Counted from the stretch's first letter, positions 43,333 through 52,250 are shown. The stretch is 64,000 nucleotides of DNA from Paraperibacillus marinus (GCF_046237605.1 NZ_CP143542.1:1-64000); one strand, 5' to 3'. Made by a program: numbers and translations. The notes: generated from the sequence alone by a model not told the origin.

Positions 43333-45291
43333 ATGAGAGATAATTTGAATACATTTTATCTGACTACACCCATTTATTACCCAAGCGGTAATCTACATAT
43401 AGGCCATGCCTATACAACAGTTGCAGGAGATGCAATGGCCCGTTATAAACGGCTGAGAGGCTATGATGTCATGTATCTTACAGGAACAGATGAGCATGGA
43501 CAGAAAATACAAAGAAAAGCTGCAGAGAAAGGCGTAACTCCCCAGGCGTATGTAGATGAGATTGTGTCAGGTATTAAAGAGCTGTGGCAAAAGCTCGATA
43601 TTTCATATGATGATTTTATCCGTACAACGGAGGACCGCCATAAAACAGTTGTAGAAAAAATCTTTAAGCAGCTTCTAGATCAAGGTGACATCTATCTGGA
43701 TCAGTATGAGGGCTGGTATTGTACTCCGTGTGAATCCTTCTTTACTGATCGACAGGTTGAAAACGGTAATTGCCCGGATTGCGGCCGTCCGGTGGAAAAG
43801 GTTAAGGAAGAATCCTATTTCTTTAAAATGAGCAAGTATGTAGACAGGCTCCTGAAATATTATGAAGAAAACCCTGACTTCATCCAGCCTGAATCCCGAA
43901 AAAATGAGATGATCAATAACTTCATCAAACCAGGACTGGAAGATCTGGCCGTATCACGTACTACCTTCGACTGGGGTGTCAAGGTTCCTGGTGACGCCAA
44001 ACATGTCATCTATGTCTGGATTGATGCGTTATCCAACTATATTACGGCACTCGGATATGGAACAGAGAATGATTCTAAATACTTGAAATACTGGCCGGCT
44101 GATGTACATCTGGTTGGAAAGGAAATCGTCAGATTCCATACCATTTATTGGCCGATCATGCTGATGGCGCTTGATCTCCCGCTGCCTAAGAAGGTTTTTG
44201 CACACGGCTGGCTGCTAATGAAAGACGGAAAAATGTCCAAATCAAAAGGAAATGTTGTCGATCCGGTGACTCTCATTGACCGCTACGGCTTGGATGCACT
44301 GCGTTATTATCTGCTGAGAGAAGTCCCATTTGGCTCTGACGGTGTTTTCACTCCTGAAGGCTTCGTTGAGAGAATCAATTTTGATCTGGCCAATGATCTT
44401 GGCAACCTGTTGAACCGGACAGTGGCCATGATTGAGAAATATTTTGATGGCGTCATACCGGCTTATACAGGTTCGCCTGGTGAATTTGACAAGCAGCTGC
44501 TTGAAATGAATCAGACTGCGGTAGAAAAGTATGAAACGGCCATGGAAAATATGGAGTTTTCAGTTGCTCTTTCAACCGTGTGGCAGCTTATCAGCCGAAC
44601 TAATAAATATATTGATGAAACAGCTCCGTGGACCCTTGCGAAGGATGAGGCTAAACGGGGGGAATTGGCTGGCGTGATGGCTCACTTGGCTGAATCACTC
44701 AGAAGGTCAGCTGTCCTATTGCAGCCGTTCTTAACAAAAACGCCGCAAAAGATCTTTGCACAGCTGAATGCCTCAGAAGAAAGCCTGCAATCGTGGGAAA
44801 GCCTGGAGAGCTTTGGTATTATACCAGAAGGAACCAAAGTTGCAAAAGGAGATCCCATTTTCCCTAGGCTGGACCTTAATGAAGAAATTGAATATATCCG
44901 TAACCAGATGCAGGGAGACTCTCCTAAAGCAGAGGAAGACAAACAGGCTGAGACTGCCCCTGAAACAGAAGAGATCTCAATCGATGATTTCATGAAGGTT
45001 GAACTCCGGGTAGCGAGGGTAATCCATGCTGAGCCTGTGAAAAAGGCAGATAAACTGCTGAAGCTGCAGCTCGACCTGGGCTATGAAAAAAGGCAGGTGG
45101 TCTCTGGTATCGCCAAGCATTACAAGCCTGAAGAGTTAACAGGGAGAAAGGTAATCTGTGTGACAAATTTAAAACCTGTTACATTACGCGGTGAATTGTC
45201 GCAGGGAATGATTTTGGCGGGCGAAAAAGATGGCATTCTGTCACTGGCTACTGTTGGGGAAGAGCTTGAAATTGGTGCCAAAGTTAAATGA
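43333..45291 (+). CDS. metS: Methionine-tRNA ligase
   Basis: Class I synthetase charging initiator and elongator tRNA-Met. HIGH is at residues 22-25 and KMSKS at 300-304. A zinc site uses Cys130, 133, 147 and 150. A C-terminal EMAP-like tRNA-binding domain (IDDFMKVELRVARV onward) gives 652 residues. GGAGGTAAGG precedes the ATG. It is followed by a terminator that contains a parS site. Confidence 0.98.
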   Translation: MRDNLNTFYLTTPIYYPSGNLHIGHAYTTVAGDAMARYKRLRGYDVMYLTGTDEHGQKIQRKAAEKGVTPQAYVDEIVSGIKELWQKLDISYDDFIRTTEDRHKTVVEKIFKQLLDQGDIYLDQYEGWYCTPCESFFTDRQVENGNCPDCGRPVEKVKEESYFFKMSKYVDRLLKYYEENPDFIQPESRKNEMINNFIKPGLEDLAVSRTTFDWGVKVPGDAKHVIYVWIDALSNYITALGYGTENDSKYLKYWPADVHLVGKEIVRFHTIYWPIMLMALDLPLPKKVFAHGWLLMKDGKMSKSKGNVVDPVTLIDRYGLDALRYYLLREVPFGSDGVFTPEGFVERINFDLANDLGNLLNRTVAMIEKYFDGVIPAYTGSPGEFDKQLLEMNQTAVEKYETAMENMEFSVALSTVWQLISRTNKYIDETAPWTLAKDEAKRGELAGVMAHLAESLRRSAVLLQPFLTKTPQKIFAQLNASEESLQSWESLESFGIIPEGTKVAKGDPIFPRLDLNEEIEYIRNQMQGDSPKAEEDKQAETAPETEEISIDDFMKVELRVARVIHAEPVKKADKLLKLQLDLGYEKRQVVSGIAKHYKPEELTGRKVICVTNLKPVTLRGELSQGMILAGEKDGILSLATVGEELEIGAKVK

Positions 45292-45310
45292 TTTTTATTT
45301 CAAGATAGCA

Positions 45311-45342
45311 AAAGGAGTGTTTCACGTGAAACACTCCTTTTT
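45311..45342 (+). terminator. metS terminator containing a parS site
   Basis: AAAAGGAG and CTCCTTTT arms extend the parS palindrome at 45318-45333 to about 32 bp, followed by Ts, so one sequence can serve as both terminator stem and parS. Confidence 0.85.
45318..45333. other. parS centromere site for ParB/Spo0J
   Basis: TGTTTCACGTGAAACA matches the bacterial parS consensus perfectly. It is about 44 kb from the dnaA-dnaN origin. B. subtilis also has a parS near 4 degrees in the metS area, so the position is conserved. Confidence 0.95.
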
Positions 45343-45571
45343 ATTTTGCCCGTTATATAAGGTTTGAAGGATAGAACATAAAATATAGAATCGTATCGTA
45401 CTATATAAAAGAAAATCTTCGAAAATGCAAATCATTAGGAAATGAACTATAAAATATGTAGAATAAAGAGAAATTCTCATGGGTCAATTGTAATGTAATT
45501 GTTACAAAAATGTGACACATGATTGGCTGGTTATTTTATAAAATAAATGCGAGGGAAGGAAGATTTGATCT

Positions 45572-46339
45572 ATGCTCTTTGATACGCACGTGCATCTGAA
45601 TGCAGAACAATTCAGCGATGATCTGGAACAAGTGATAGAGAATGCAAAGGCAGCAGGAGTATCAAGAATGGTAGTTGTCGGCTTTGACCGCCCAACCATA
45701 ATCCGTGCCCTGGAACTGGCTGAACAGTATCCGTTTATTTATGCAGCCGTGGGATGGCACCCTGTGGATGCGATTGACATGACAGACGAGGATCTGACGT
45801 GGATTGAGGAGCTTGCCGGCAATCCAAAGGTTGTGGCGATCGGCGAGATGGGGCTTGATTACTACTGGGATAAATCACCTAAGGATATCCAGAAGGAAGT
45901 CTTCAGAAAACAGATCCGCCTTGCAAAAAAGGTGAAGCTGCCAATCATTATCCACAATAGGGAAGCGACAGCTGATATTGTAGAAATCTTAAAGGAAGAG
46001 GATGCAGGTGAAGTGGGCGGCATTATGCATTGCTTCAGCGGAAGTCCTGAAACTGCAAAAGAATGTATAGAGATGAATTTTTACATATCCCTGGGCGGGC
46101 CGGTTACATTCAAAAACGCTAAAAAGCCTAAAGAAGTGGCAGATGCAATTCCCCTCGAAAAGCTGCTGATTGAAACAGACTGCCCGTATCTTGCTCCGCA
46201 TCCATACCGTGGTAAGCGAAATGAGCCAGCTTATGTGAAGCTGGTAGCAGAGCAGATTGCCGAAATAAAAGGCATCACTTATGAAGAGGTGGCTGAGGCA
46301 ACTTACAGGAATGCACAGAAATTATTCAGCATAAATTGA
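45572..46339 (+). CDS. yabD: TatD-family metal-dependent deoxyribonuclease YabD
   Basis: 255-residue TIM-barrel hydrolase of the TatD family; relatives are 3'-5' DNases. The metal site starts with DTHVHLN (Asp4, His6, His8), continues through GEMGLDYYW and IIHNREA, and ends with the ETDCPYLAPHPYRGKRNEP motif. GAGGGAAGGA precedes the ATG. Confidence 0.95.
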   Translation: MLFDTHVHLNAEQFSDDLEQVIENAKAAGVSRMVVVGFDRPTIIRALELAEQYPFIYAAVGWHPVDAIDMTDEDLTWIEELAGNPKVVAIGEMGLDYYWDKSPKDIQKEVFRKQIRLAKKVKLPIIIHNREATADIVEILKEEDAGEVGGIMHCFSGSPETAKECIEMNFYISLGGPVTFKNAKKPKEVADAIPLEKLLIETDCPYLAPHPYRGKRNEPAYVKLVAEQIAEIKGITYEEVAEATYRNAQKLFSIN

Positions 46340-46557
46340 CATCAAAACTTGTCAGGTTATACCGAGGCTTGTCCTAAATGAACCCAATAACAAAAAGTTC
46401 TACAAGTCTTGATGCCTTCATAAGCTGATTGTGTCGATAAGTCATACTTTTCTTTTTGAATAAGAGTAGTCATAATGAAGTTGCCTTCAAACAGCCATGT
46501 TTGACAGTCGATCATTACTTCAAAAAAAATCACTGAATAGGAAGGGAGGAGTTTTTC

Positions 46558-47763
46558 ATCGAGATCAGGAATATGAAAAACCTGTTTTCCAAATCTTTTT
46601 TTAACAAGCAGACCATCATCATCGCAGCGGCCCTTTTCGTAGCTGCAGCTTCTATCGGTATCATATATCACAGTACAAAGAAGACCGTTGCTGTCACACT
46701 TGATGGCAAACGAAAGGTAGTCAAGACGCACGCAGCCACCATAAACGATATGTTGAAAGATTTGGAGATAACTGTTCACGCAGAAGACTCTGTACATCCG
46801 AAGGCTAATACAAAAGTCGAGGAAAATTTAAAAATAACCATACAGTCGGCAAAAAAGGTGGATATCATCCAGGATGGTCATAAAAAGACCGTATGGACCA
46901 CAGCCCGGACAGTGCGGGATTTCCTTAAGCAGGAAAATATAAAGGCAGACAGTAAAGACAAGATTAGCCCATCGCTAAATACCGCAATCATGAACGGCAT
47001 AGACGTGAATGTACAAAAAGCATTTCCGGTAGCCATAGATATTGCAGGCAAAAAAAGCGAGGTATGGTCAACTTCGACTACGGTCGCTGACTTTTTAGAG
47101 CAACGGAACATAAAGCTCAATGATTTAGACCGGATTGAACCAGGATTAAATGAGCATATAAAACCAGGAAAAATGGTAAAAGTTGTAAGAGTGGAAAAAG
47201 TCACCGATGTGGTGGAAGAACCAGTGAATTTTGCTGTAGTCACTAAGAAAGACGCAAGCTTAAGGCGCGGCACAGAAAAGATCTTGACGGAAGGCAGGAA
47301 TGGACTAATATCCAGGCAGTATGAGGTCATCCGCGAAAACGGGAAAGAGAAATCACGCAAGCTCGTCGCACAGAAGACAGTTAAACAAAAAAGAAATAAA
47401 ATAGTAGCTGTAGGTACGAAAATATTATCGGCCCAGGCCTCTAGGGGCCGCCAGGAACAAGGGCCTTCCGGCGGCAGGGAGATATATGTCAATTCCACTG
47501 CTTACACAGCCAGCTGCAGCGGCTGCTCCGGTTTCACATCTACAGGTATTAATTTAAAAAGCAATCCAAACAGCAAAGTCATCGCTGTTGACCCAAGTGT
47601 CATCCCCCTTGGTTCAAAAGTATATGTCGAAGGCTATGGATATGCAGTTGCCGCCGATAAAGGCGGAGCGATCAAAGGGTATAAAATTGATGTATTCTTC
47701 CCATCAACAGCAGACGCCTACAAATGGGGAGTGCGGAAAATCAAAATAAGAATACTTAACTAA
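46558..47763 (+). CDS. yabE: YabE, DUF348-G5-3D cell-wall protein (Rpf/Sps-like)
   Basis: Predicted secreted or membrane-anchored wall protein resembling stationary-phase survival/resuscitation factors. It has an N-terminal transmembrane segment (about residues 18-40), three DUF348 repeats (about 45-215), a G5 domain (about 215-300) and a C-terminal 3D domain with VDPSVIPLGS, AADKGGAIKG and IDVFF, typical of lytic transglycosylases. The conventional ATG is 46573. A perfect GGGAGGAG (46544-46551) is spaced better for the in-frame ATC at 46558, used as the left end here. Start choice is uncertain. Confidence 0.88.
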   Translation: MEIRNMKNLFSKSFFNKQTIIIAAALFVAAASIGIIYHSTKKTVAVTLDGKRKVVKTHAATINDMLKDLEITVHAEDSVHPKANTKVEENLKITIQSAKKVDIIQDGHKKTVWTTARTVRDFLKQENIKADSKDKISPSLNTAIMNGIDVNVQKAFPVAIDIAGKKSEVWSTSTTVADFLEQRNIKLNDLDRIEPGLNEHIKPGKMVKVVRVEKVTDVVEEPVNFAVVTKKDASLRRGTEKILTEGRNGLISRQYEVIRENGKEKSRKLVAQKTVKQKRNKIVAVGTKILSAQASRGRQEQGPSGGREIYVNSTAYTASCSGCSGFTSTGINLKSNPNSKVIAVDPSVIPLGSKVYVEGYGYAVAADKGGAIKGYKIDVFFPSTADAYKWGVRKIKIRILN

Positions 47764-47770
47764 AAACCCG

Positions 47771-47799
47771 CAGAGGCCCAAAGCCTCTGTTTTTTTTGA
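47771..47799 (+). terminator. Terminator after yabE
   Basis: CAGAGGC and GCCTCTG arms, then eight Ts. Confidence 0.9.
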
Positions 47800-47807
47800 T
47801 ATAATAC

Positions 47808-48229
47808 CTAAAGCGAAGTCCGGTGCTTTTCAAATAAGAAAATATTAAAGTCACCATGCAGTACAGATTTAAATGAAAGACAAAATGATGTAGAAAAGCA
47901 GCCTTCCGAGAGGCATAAGGCAAGCGGCGGCAAAAGGCGTTCTTTGCCTTTAGCCGGTGATTGACATATGACCAAGGAAGGCAGGACGGAGCTGGCAGGA
48001 TCTAAAGCGAAGTCCGGTGCTTTTCAAATAAGAAAATATTAAAGTCACCATGCAGTACAGATTTAAATGAAAGATAAAATGATGTAGAAAAGCAGCCTTC
48101 CGAGAGGCAAAAGGCAAGCGGCGGCAAAAGGCGTTCTTTGCCTTTAGCCGGTGATTGACATATGCCCGAGGAAGGCAGGACGGAGCTGGCAGGATCTAAA
48201 GCGAAGTCCGGTGCTTTTCAAATAAATAA
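47808..48229 (+). repeat. 194-bp tandem repeat, 2 full copies plus a partial third
   Basis: Units begin CTAAAGCGAAGTCCGGTGC at 47808, 48002 and 48196, an exact 194-bp period. The two full copies differ at only a few positions. Each unit folds into a long hairpin with outer arms CCTTCC/GGAAGG and inner arms GGCGGCAAAAGGC/GCCTTTAGCCG. The third copy stops after about 34 bases. Confidence 0.92.
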
Positions 48230-48233
48230 ATGT

Positions 48234-48458
48234 CAAAGGCACAATGTAGTGCGATTCATATAAAAGACAAGACCCGGCAGATAATCGGGCTGAAATTCAT
48301 AATAATCAGCCAGTTGGACGGGTATAACAATAAAAGTTCATCGCTTTATCATACATTCACTTTCTGGTTAAGCAGCCTTAAAACAAAAGGCCGTGCTTCC
48401 AGTATTATTTATATAGACGATTGTACATCTCTTAAGGTTTCAGTCAGATGGAGGGAAA
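48234..48458. other. Gap between tandem repeat and rnmV
   Basis: No recognised gene. An 85-residue open frame starting at 48230 runs into rnmV in another frame and resembles nothing known to me. The rnmV promoter is presumably here but no clear hexamers stand out. Confidence 0.4.
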
Positions 48459-49019
48459 ATGAAGATACAAGAAATCATAGTGGTTGAGGGCAAGGACGAT
48501 ACTGTTGCGGTTAAACGGGCGGTAGAAGCAGACACCATTGAAACGAATGGATCGGCCGTAGATGAATCAGTGATAGAACGGATACGGCTTGCGAGGTCCA
48601 CCCGCGGAGTCATAATATTCACTGATCCTGATTTTCCAGGAGAGAAAATCAGGCATACTATTACAGAGCAGGTGCCTGGATGCAAGCATGCTTTCCTGGA
48701 AAAGGCCGAAGCCAGGCCGCGAAACGGCAGGGGAATTGGTGTGGAGCATGCAAGTCCTGAGGCAATCCGGGCGGCATTAAAGGACGCTTATCAGACGAAC
48801 GTAGAGCATGACCCGGAAATAAGCCAGCAGGATTTATTGGATGCCGGCTTGATGGGAGGCGCAGGAGCAAAAGAGCGGAGAGAGCGGATCGGGAGAATCC
48901 TGAAGATTGGATATACAAATGGAAAGCAGCTGCAAAAAAGGCTGCAGATGTTCAGAATCTCAAGGGATGCTTTTTTGGAGGCTTTACAGCGCATGGAACA
49001 GGAGGGAAATCATGAATAA
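48459..49019 (+). CDS. rnmV: Ribonuclease M5
   Basis: Toprim endonuclease that matures 5S rRNA together with ribosomal protein L18. 186 residues with EGKDD (10-14) and DPD (56-58) forming the metal site. AGATGGAGGG precedes the ATG. ksgA overlaps by 8 nt, giving a coupled rRNA-maturation pair. Confidence 0.96.
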   Translation: MKIQEIIVVEGKDDTVAVKRAVEADTIETNGSAVDESVIERIRLARSTRGVIIFTDPDFPGEKIRHTITEQVPGCKHAFLEKAEARPRNGRGIGVEHASPEAIRAALKDAYQTNVEHDPEISQQDLLDAGLMGGAGAKERRERIGRILKIGYTNGKQLQKRLQMFRISRDAFLEALQRMEQEGNHE

Positions 49020-49890
49020 AGACATTGCCACACCGATTAGAACCAAGGCTATACTGGAAAAGCACGGATTTTCATTCAAAAAGAGCTTGGGGCAGAACTT
49101 TCTGATCGATACAAATATATTGAAGCGGATTGTGGACTTCGCTGGGCTTACCGAAGAGAGCGGAGCAATTGAAATCGGCCCGGGCATAGGGGCACTCACC
49201 GAACAGCTGGCCAGGAACAGCAAGAAGGTGCTGGCTTTTGAAATTGACCAAAGGCTTCTTCCTATCCTGGGAGAAACTCTGGAGCCTTATGAAAATGTAG
49301 AAATCATTCATCAAGATGTATTAAAGGCAGACCTCGGTGAAGTGATTCAGGAAAAGTTTGAGTCCGCCGCTGATTTAATGGTGGTGGCAAATTTGCCCTA
49401 CTATGTTACCACTCCGATCATCATGAAAATCCTTGAAGACAGGCTTCCGATCCGGGGCATTGTTGTCATGCTCCAGAAAGAGGTGGCTGACCGTATTTCG
49501 GCTAAGCCGGGCACTAAGGAGTATGGTTCATTGTCCATCGCTATCCAGTACTATACAGAAGCTGAGACGGTTCTCATTGTTCCAAAGACGGTTTTTGTGC
49601 CGCAGCCTAATGTGGATTCGGCGGTAATCCGCCTTACCATGAGAAAAGAGCCGGCCGTACAGGTCAGCAATGAGGAGTTCTTTTTCACCATCACAAGAGC
49701 GAGCTTTGCCCAGCGGCGTAAAACGATCCTGAATAACCTGGTCAGCGGCTTTGATGCTGGAAAAGAAAAGAAGGACTTAATCATCACCGCCCTGTCAGAA
49801 GCCGGGATTGACCCTTCTAGAAGGGGCGAAACATTGTCCATTCAGGAGTTTGCCCTGCTTAGCGAGAAACTGCTTCAGTATTTTAAATAA
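49012..49890 (+). CDS. ksgA: 16S rRNA (A1518/A1519-N6,N6)-dimethyltransferase
   Basis: Dimethylates two adjacent adenines near the 16S 3' end during 30S assembly. 292 residues with KSLGQNFL (24-31), the SAM motif EIGPGIGALT (54-63) and catalytic NLPYYV. ATG 49012 follows GGAGGGAAATC; a longer in-frame ORF overlaps rnmV and is not conserved. Confidence 0.97.
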   Translation: MNKDIATPIRTKAILEKHGFSFKKSLGQNFLIDTNILKRIVDFAGLTEESGAIEIGPGIGALTEQLARNSKKVLAFEIDQRLLPILGETLEPYENVEIIHQDVLKADLGEVIQEKFESAADLMVVANLPYYVTTPIIMKILEDRLPIRGIVVMLQKEVADRISAKPGTKEYGSLSIAIQYYTEAETVLIVPKTVFVPQPNVDSAVIRLTMRKEPAVQVSNEEFFFTITRASFAQRRKTILNNLVSGFDAGKEKKDLIITALSEAGIDPSRRGETLSIQEFALLSEKLLQYFK

Positions 49891-49895
49891 TTGGG

Positions 49896-49924
49896 ACGGC
49901 CTGCAGCTGCAGGTCTTTTTTCTT
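49896..49924 (+). terminator. Terminator after ksgA
   Basis: CCTGCAG and CTGCAGG arms with six Ts. Confidence 0.82.
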
Positions 49925-50130
49925 TGGAAAAGGAGCGGAGCTGCATGTATCAATGATCTTTCTGGCCTTCCTGCCTGCGTCTTGCTCCGCTCTACCGCTG
50001 ATTGTGTTTGTTCCTGCTCTTGTCCAGTTCACTCCCATGCATGGGCTGTGAGTAAAAAGATCATGTTTGTTTTTATGGGGAACATTCTGTATCTTCTGTG
50101 CGATGTATGGGTTCAACCTGTGTATTTCCC
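49925..50130. other. ksgA-yabG gap
   Basis: No gene is supported. The first 28 bases nearly match a segment after ridA at 55701. The remainder is unremarkable up to the yabG promoter. Confidence 0.5.
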
Positions 50131-50132
50131 TC

Positions 50133-50159
50133 ACATCTTCCCCGATTCTGCATAGCCTA
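50133..50159 (+). promoter_or_regulatory. SigK-type promoter of yabG
   Basis: An AC -35 core in CACA at 50132-50135, 16 nt, then CATAGCCTA (50151-50159), matching the SigK consensus (AC, CATAnnnTA). yabG is mother-cell SigK-controlled in B. subtilis. Confidence 0.7.
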
Positions 50160-50241
50160 TCAAGAAGCAGAATTAGGTAAATGAGTGGCTGCGGGTGCCG
50201 GGATAACACAGGCCAGCCCTCCTAACCATGGGGTGAGGAGT

Positions 50242-51126
50242 ATGAATATAGAAATCAATCAAATTGTAGGACGGAAATCCTTTAATTGCGATATTATGTT
50301 CCGCGTTATAGATTTTAAAGAAGACAGCAGCGGAAGGGTTCAGGTTGTTTTATATGGAGAGGATTTCCGGCTGATTGCAGATGCACCCATGAACGATCTT
50401 GTCTTGATGGGGCCCAGGGAACAGGATTTGCAGAGGCAGAAAAATGAAGCTCTCCTGGAAAAGTCCTATCAGTTATTTTCCCAGGATTATGAGCTGCTGA
50501 GGATGAAGCGGGAGTATGCAGCTACGAGTGAGTACCGTCACACAGGAGGTTACTTTCAGATGCCTGGCAGGGTCCTGCACCTTGATGGAGACCCAGCCTA
50601 TCTGAAGAAATGCCTGGAGCTATACGAAAAACTGCGCATACCTGTATTTGGGCTGCATTGTAACGAAAAGGAAATGCCCAATAAAATTGTTCCGCTCCTG
50701 GAACTATATCGCCCTGATATACTGGTGATCACCGGACATGATTCTTATTCAAAGGCGAAGGGGAAATTCCAGGATATAAATGCCTACAGGCATTCCAGGC
50801 ATTTTAGTGAGACAGTCCGGGAAGCCCGTAAGAAAATTCCCCATCTCGATCAGCTGGTGATATTTGCAGGAGCGTGCCAATCCCATTTTGAGTCATTGAT
50901 CGGGGCGGGCGCAAACTTCGCCAGCTCCCCTTCAAGAGTGAATATCCATGCCCTGGACCCCGTCTATATCGTTGCTAAAATAAGCTTCACGCCTTTCATG
51001 GACAGAATCAATGTCTGGGAGGTATTGAGAAATACACTTACAGGGGAAAAGGGCCTTGGCGGCATTGAAACAAAAGGAGTACTGCGTACCGGCCTGCCAT
51101 ATAAGCCGGTACAGGAAGAAGAATAA
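50242..51126 (+). CDS. yabG: Sporulation-specific protease YabG
   Basis: 294-residue mother-cell protease that trims several spore coat proteins and promotes their cross-linking. N-terminal IVGRKSFNCDIMFRV, VITGHDSY and GACQSHFESLIGAGANFASSPSRVNIHALDP are family hallmarks. ATG 50242 has GGGTGAGGAG just upstream; the in-frame start at 50185 would place the SigK promoter too close and lacks a site. Confidence 0.95.
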   Translation: MNIEINQIVGRKSFNCDIMFRVIDFKEDSSGRVQVVLYGEDFRLIADAPMNDLVLMGPREQDLQRQKNEALLEKSYQLFSQDYELLRMKREYAATSEYRHTGGYFQMPGRVLHLDGDPAYLKKCLELYEKLRIPVFGLHCNEKEMPNKIVPLLELYRPDILVITGHDSYSKAKGKFQDINAYRHSRHFSETVREARKKIPHLDQLVIFAGACQSHFESLIGAGANFASSPSRVNIHALDPVYIVAKISFTPFMDRINVWEVLRNTLTGEKGLGGIETKGVLRTGLPYKPVQEEE

Positions 51127-51153
51127 GTGGCTCTCTTTTTAAGCCTCATAAAT

Positions 51154-51195
51154 CAAAGCCCGGAAAGGAAAACATGGATTTTTCCCCGGGCTTTG
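51154..51195 (+). terminator. Terminator-like hairpin after yabG
   Basis: AAAGCCCGG and CCGGGCTTT arms with a large loop; weak T tail. Confidence 0.55.
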
Positions 51196-51282
51196 CTGTG
51201 CCTGAACATACAAAATACGGATCCAGTCATATCATTTTTTGAGATGAGACTGCCAGCCGACGGTTCCATCTCAGCAGGGGAA

Positions 51283-51418
51283 CGGCGAGTAAATGAGCCA
51301 GTTCGGCTAGTAAATTCTTTCCTTCGGATAGTAAATGGTGAGATCGGATAGTAAAGTCAGAAGTTTGGATAGTAAAATGGGGGGTTCGGCTAGTAAAGGT
51401 ACCGGTTTGGCGAGTAAG
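51283..51418 (+). repeat. Iteron-like array: seven 11-bp motifs at 21-bp spacing
   Basis: The core (C/T)GG(C/A)(T/G)AGTAAA starts at 51283, 51304, 51325, 51345, 51366, 51387 and 51408 (spacing 21, 21, 20, 21, 21, 21), with diverged linkers. Motifs are therefore two helical turns apart and on one DNA face. No gene overlaps. Function unknown. Confidence 0.85.
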
Positions 51419-51754
51419 GGGCAATTGACGCGGCCCCGAGACTTCCCTTTCAATAAAAATAAGGTCTTTTGATTAAAAACAGGATGCAGAAGCCAACAAA
51501 ACATCAGAAAACGAGTGAAAAAGATAGAAGCCAGGGAAAATACCTTTTTAATCAGTATGGCGCTGCCACTAGATTATGGGAGACCTTCGCTGATTGGAAT
51601 GGAGGATAGAACCAGGCATTAAAATAGGGATTGGGACATCCTCCTCCATTTACACGAACGTGCGCTGTATATGTTTGAGGAGTCTGCGGCTTACTCCGGA
51701 CGAAGTGGACGAGCAATCCATAATGTAAAGAATCCTGCTGGGATGTATATATAT
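51419..51754. other. Gap between iteron-like array and veg upstream region
   Basis: No credible gene, RNA or terminator is seen. Confidence 0.45.
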
Positions 51755-51832
51755 TTCGACATAAAATACGCAGATTAAGAAAATAGATCTTTTATAAAAC
51801 AGTGTAGATAATGGCATACATATTTTTCGACA
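51755..51832. promoter_or_regulatory. Two Spo0A-box-like sites upstream of veg
   Basis: TTCGACA at 51755-51761 and 51826-51832, the second within TTTTTCGACAAAA. Weak evidence: short motifs in A/T-rich DNA. Confidence 0.35.
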
Positions 51833-51886
51833 AAATGGGTAAAGTAAAAATGTTGGTTTTTGTAATTTATAAAACTTAAAAAACCA

Positions 51887-51916
51887 TTGACAAACAAATT
51901 TAAGAATTGATATAAT
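51887..51916 (+). promoter_or_regulatory. veg promoter 1
   Basis: Consensus TTGACA, 18-nt spacer, consensus TATAAT, preceded by A/T-rich DNA. A strong SigA promoter is expected for veg. Confidence 0.85.
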
Positions 51917-51928
51917 TTATACTTTTGT

Positions 51929-51958
51929 TTGACTAAAGATAGGGATTTGTGATATACT
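51929..51958 (+). promoter_or_regulatory. veg promoter 2
   Basis: TTGACT, 18-nt spacer, TATACT, closer to the start codon than promoter 1. Confidence 0.7.
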
Positions 51959-51980
51959 ACACTTAGTGAGGTGGACCTGA

Positions 51981-52250
51981 ATGCCAAAAACTTTAGCTGA
52001 TATTAAGATTGCCCTGGATTCAAATCTTGGGAAGAGACTTCTACTGAAAGCTAATGGTGGAAGAAGAAAGACGGTTGAGCGATTGGGAACATTAGCAGAG
52101 ACTTATCCTTCTGTCTTTGTTATCGAGCTTGATCAAGATGAAAATGCATTTGAAAGAGTCTCCTACAGTTATGCAGATGTATTAACAGAAACTGTACAAT
52201 TAACCTTCTTTGATGAAACAGCAGGAAGCGTGGCTTTAAGCGGGCAGTAA
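51981..52250 (+). CDS. veg: Veg protein, biofilm-stimulating regulator
   Basis: 89-residue protein of the Veg family. In B. subtilis it is highly expressed and raises biofilm matrix transcription by antagonising SinR. The N-terminal MPKTLADIKIALDSNLGKRL and KANGGRRKT are hallmarks. GTGAGGTGG precedes the ATG. It is preceded by two strong promoters and ends in its own terminator, so it is monocistronic. Confidence 0.95.
   Translation: MPKTLADIKIALDSNLGKRLLLKANGGRRKTVERLGTLAETYPSVFVIELDQDENAFERVSYSYADVLTETVQLTFFDETAGSVALSGQ

Noticed and set aside
48230..48487. 85-residue plus-strand ORF before rnmV
   Set aside because: It starts inside the repeat and overlaps rnmV in another frame; no convincing ribosome site or family.
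51283..51418. CRISPR array
   Set aside because: Repeats are only 11 bp, spacing is 21 bp, and there are no cas genes; the 66-bp array likewise has no unique spacers.
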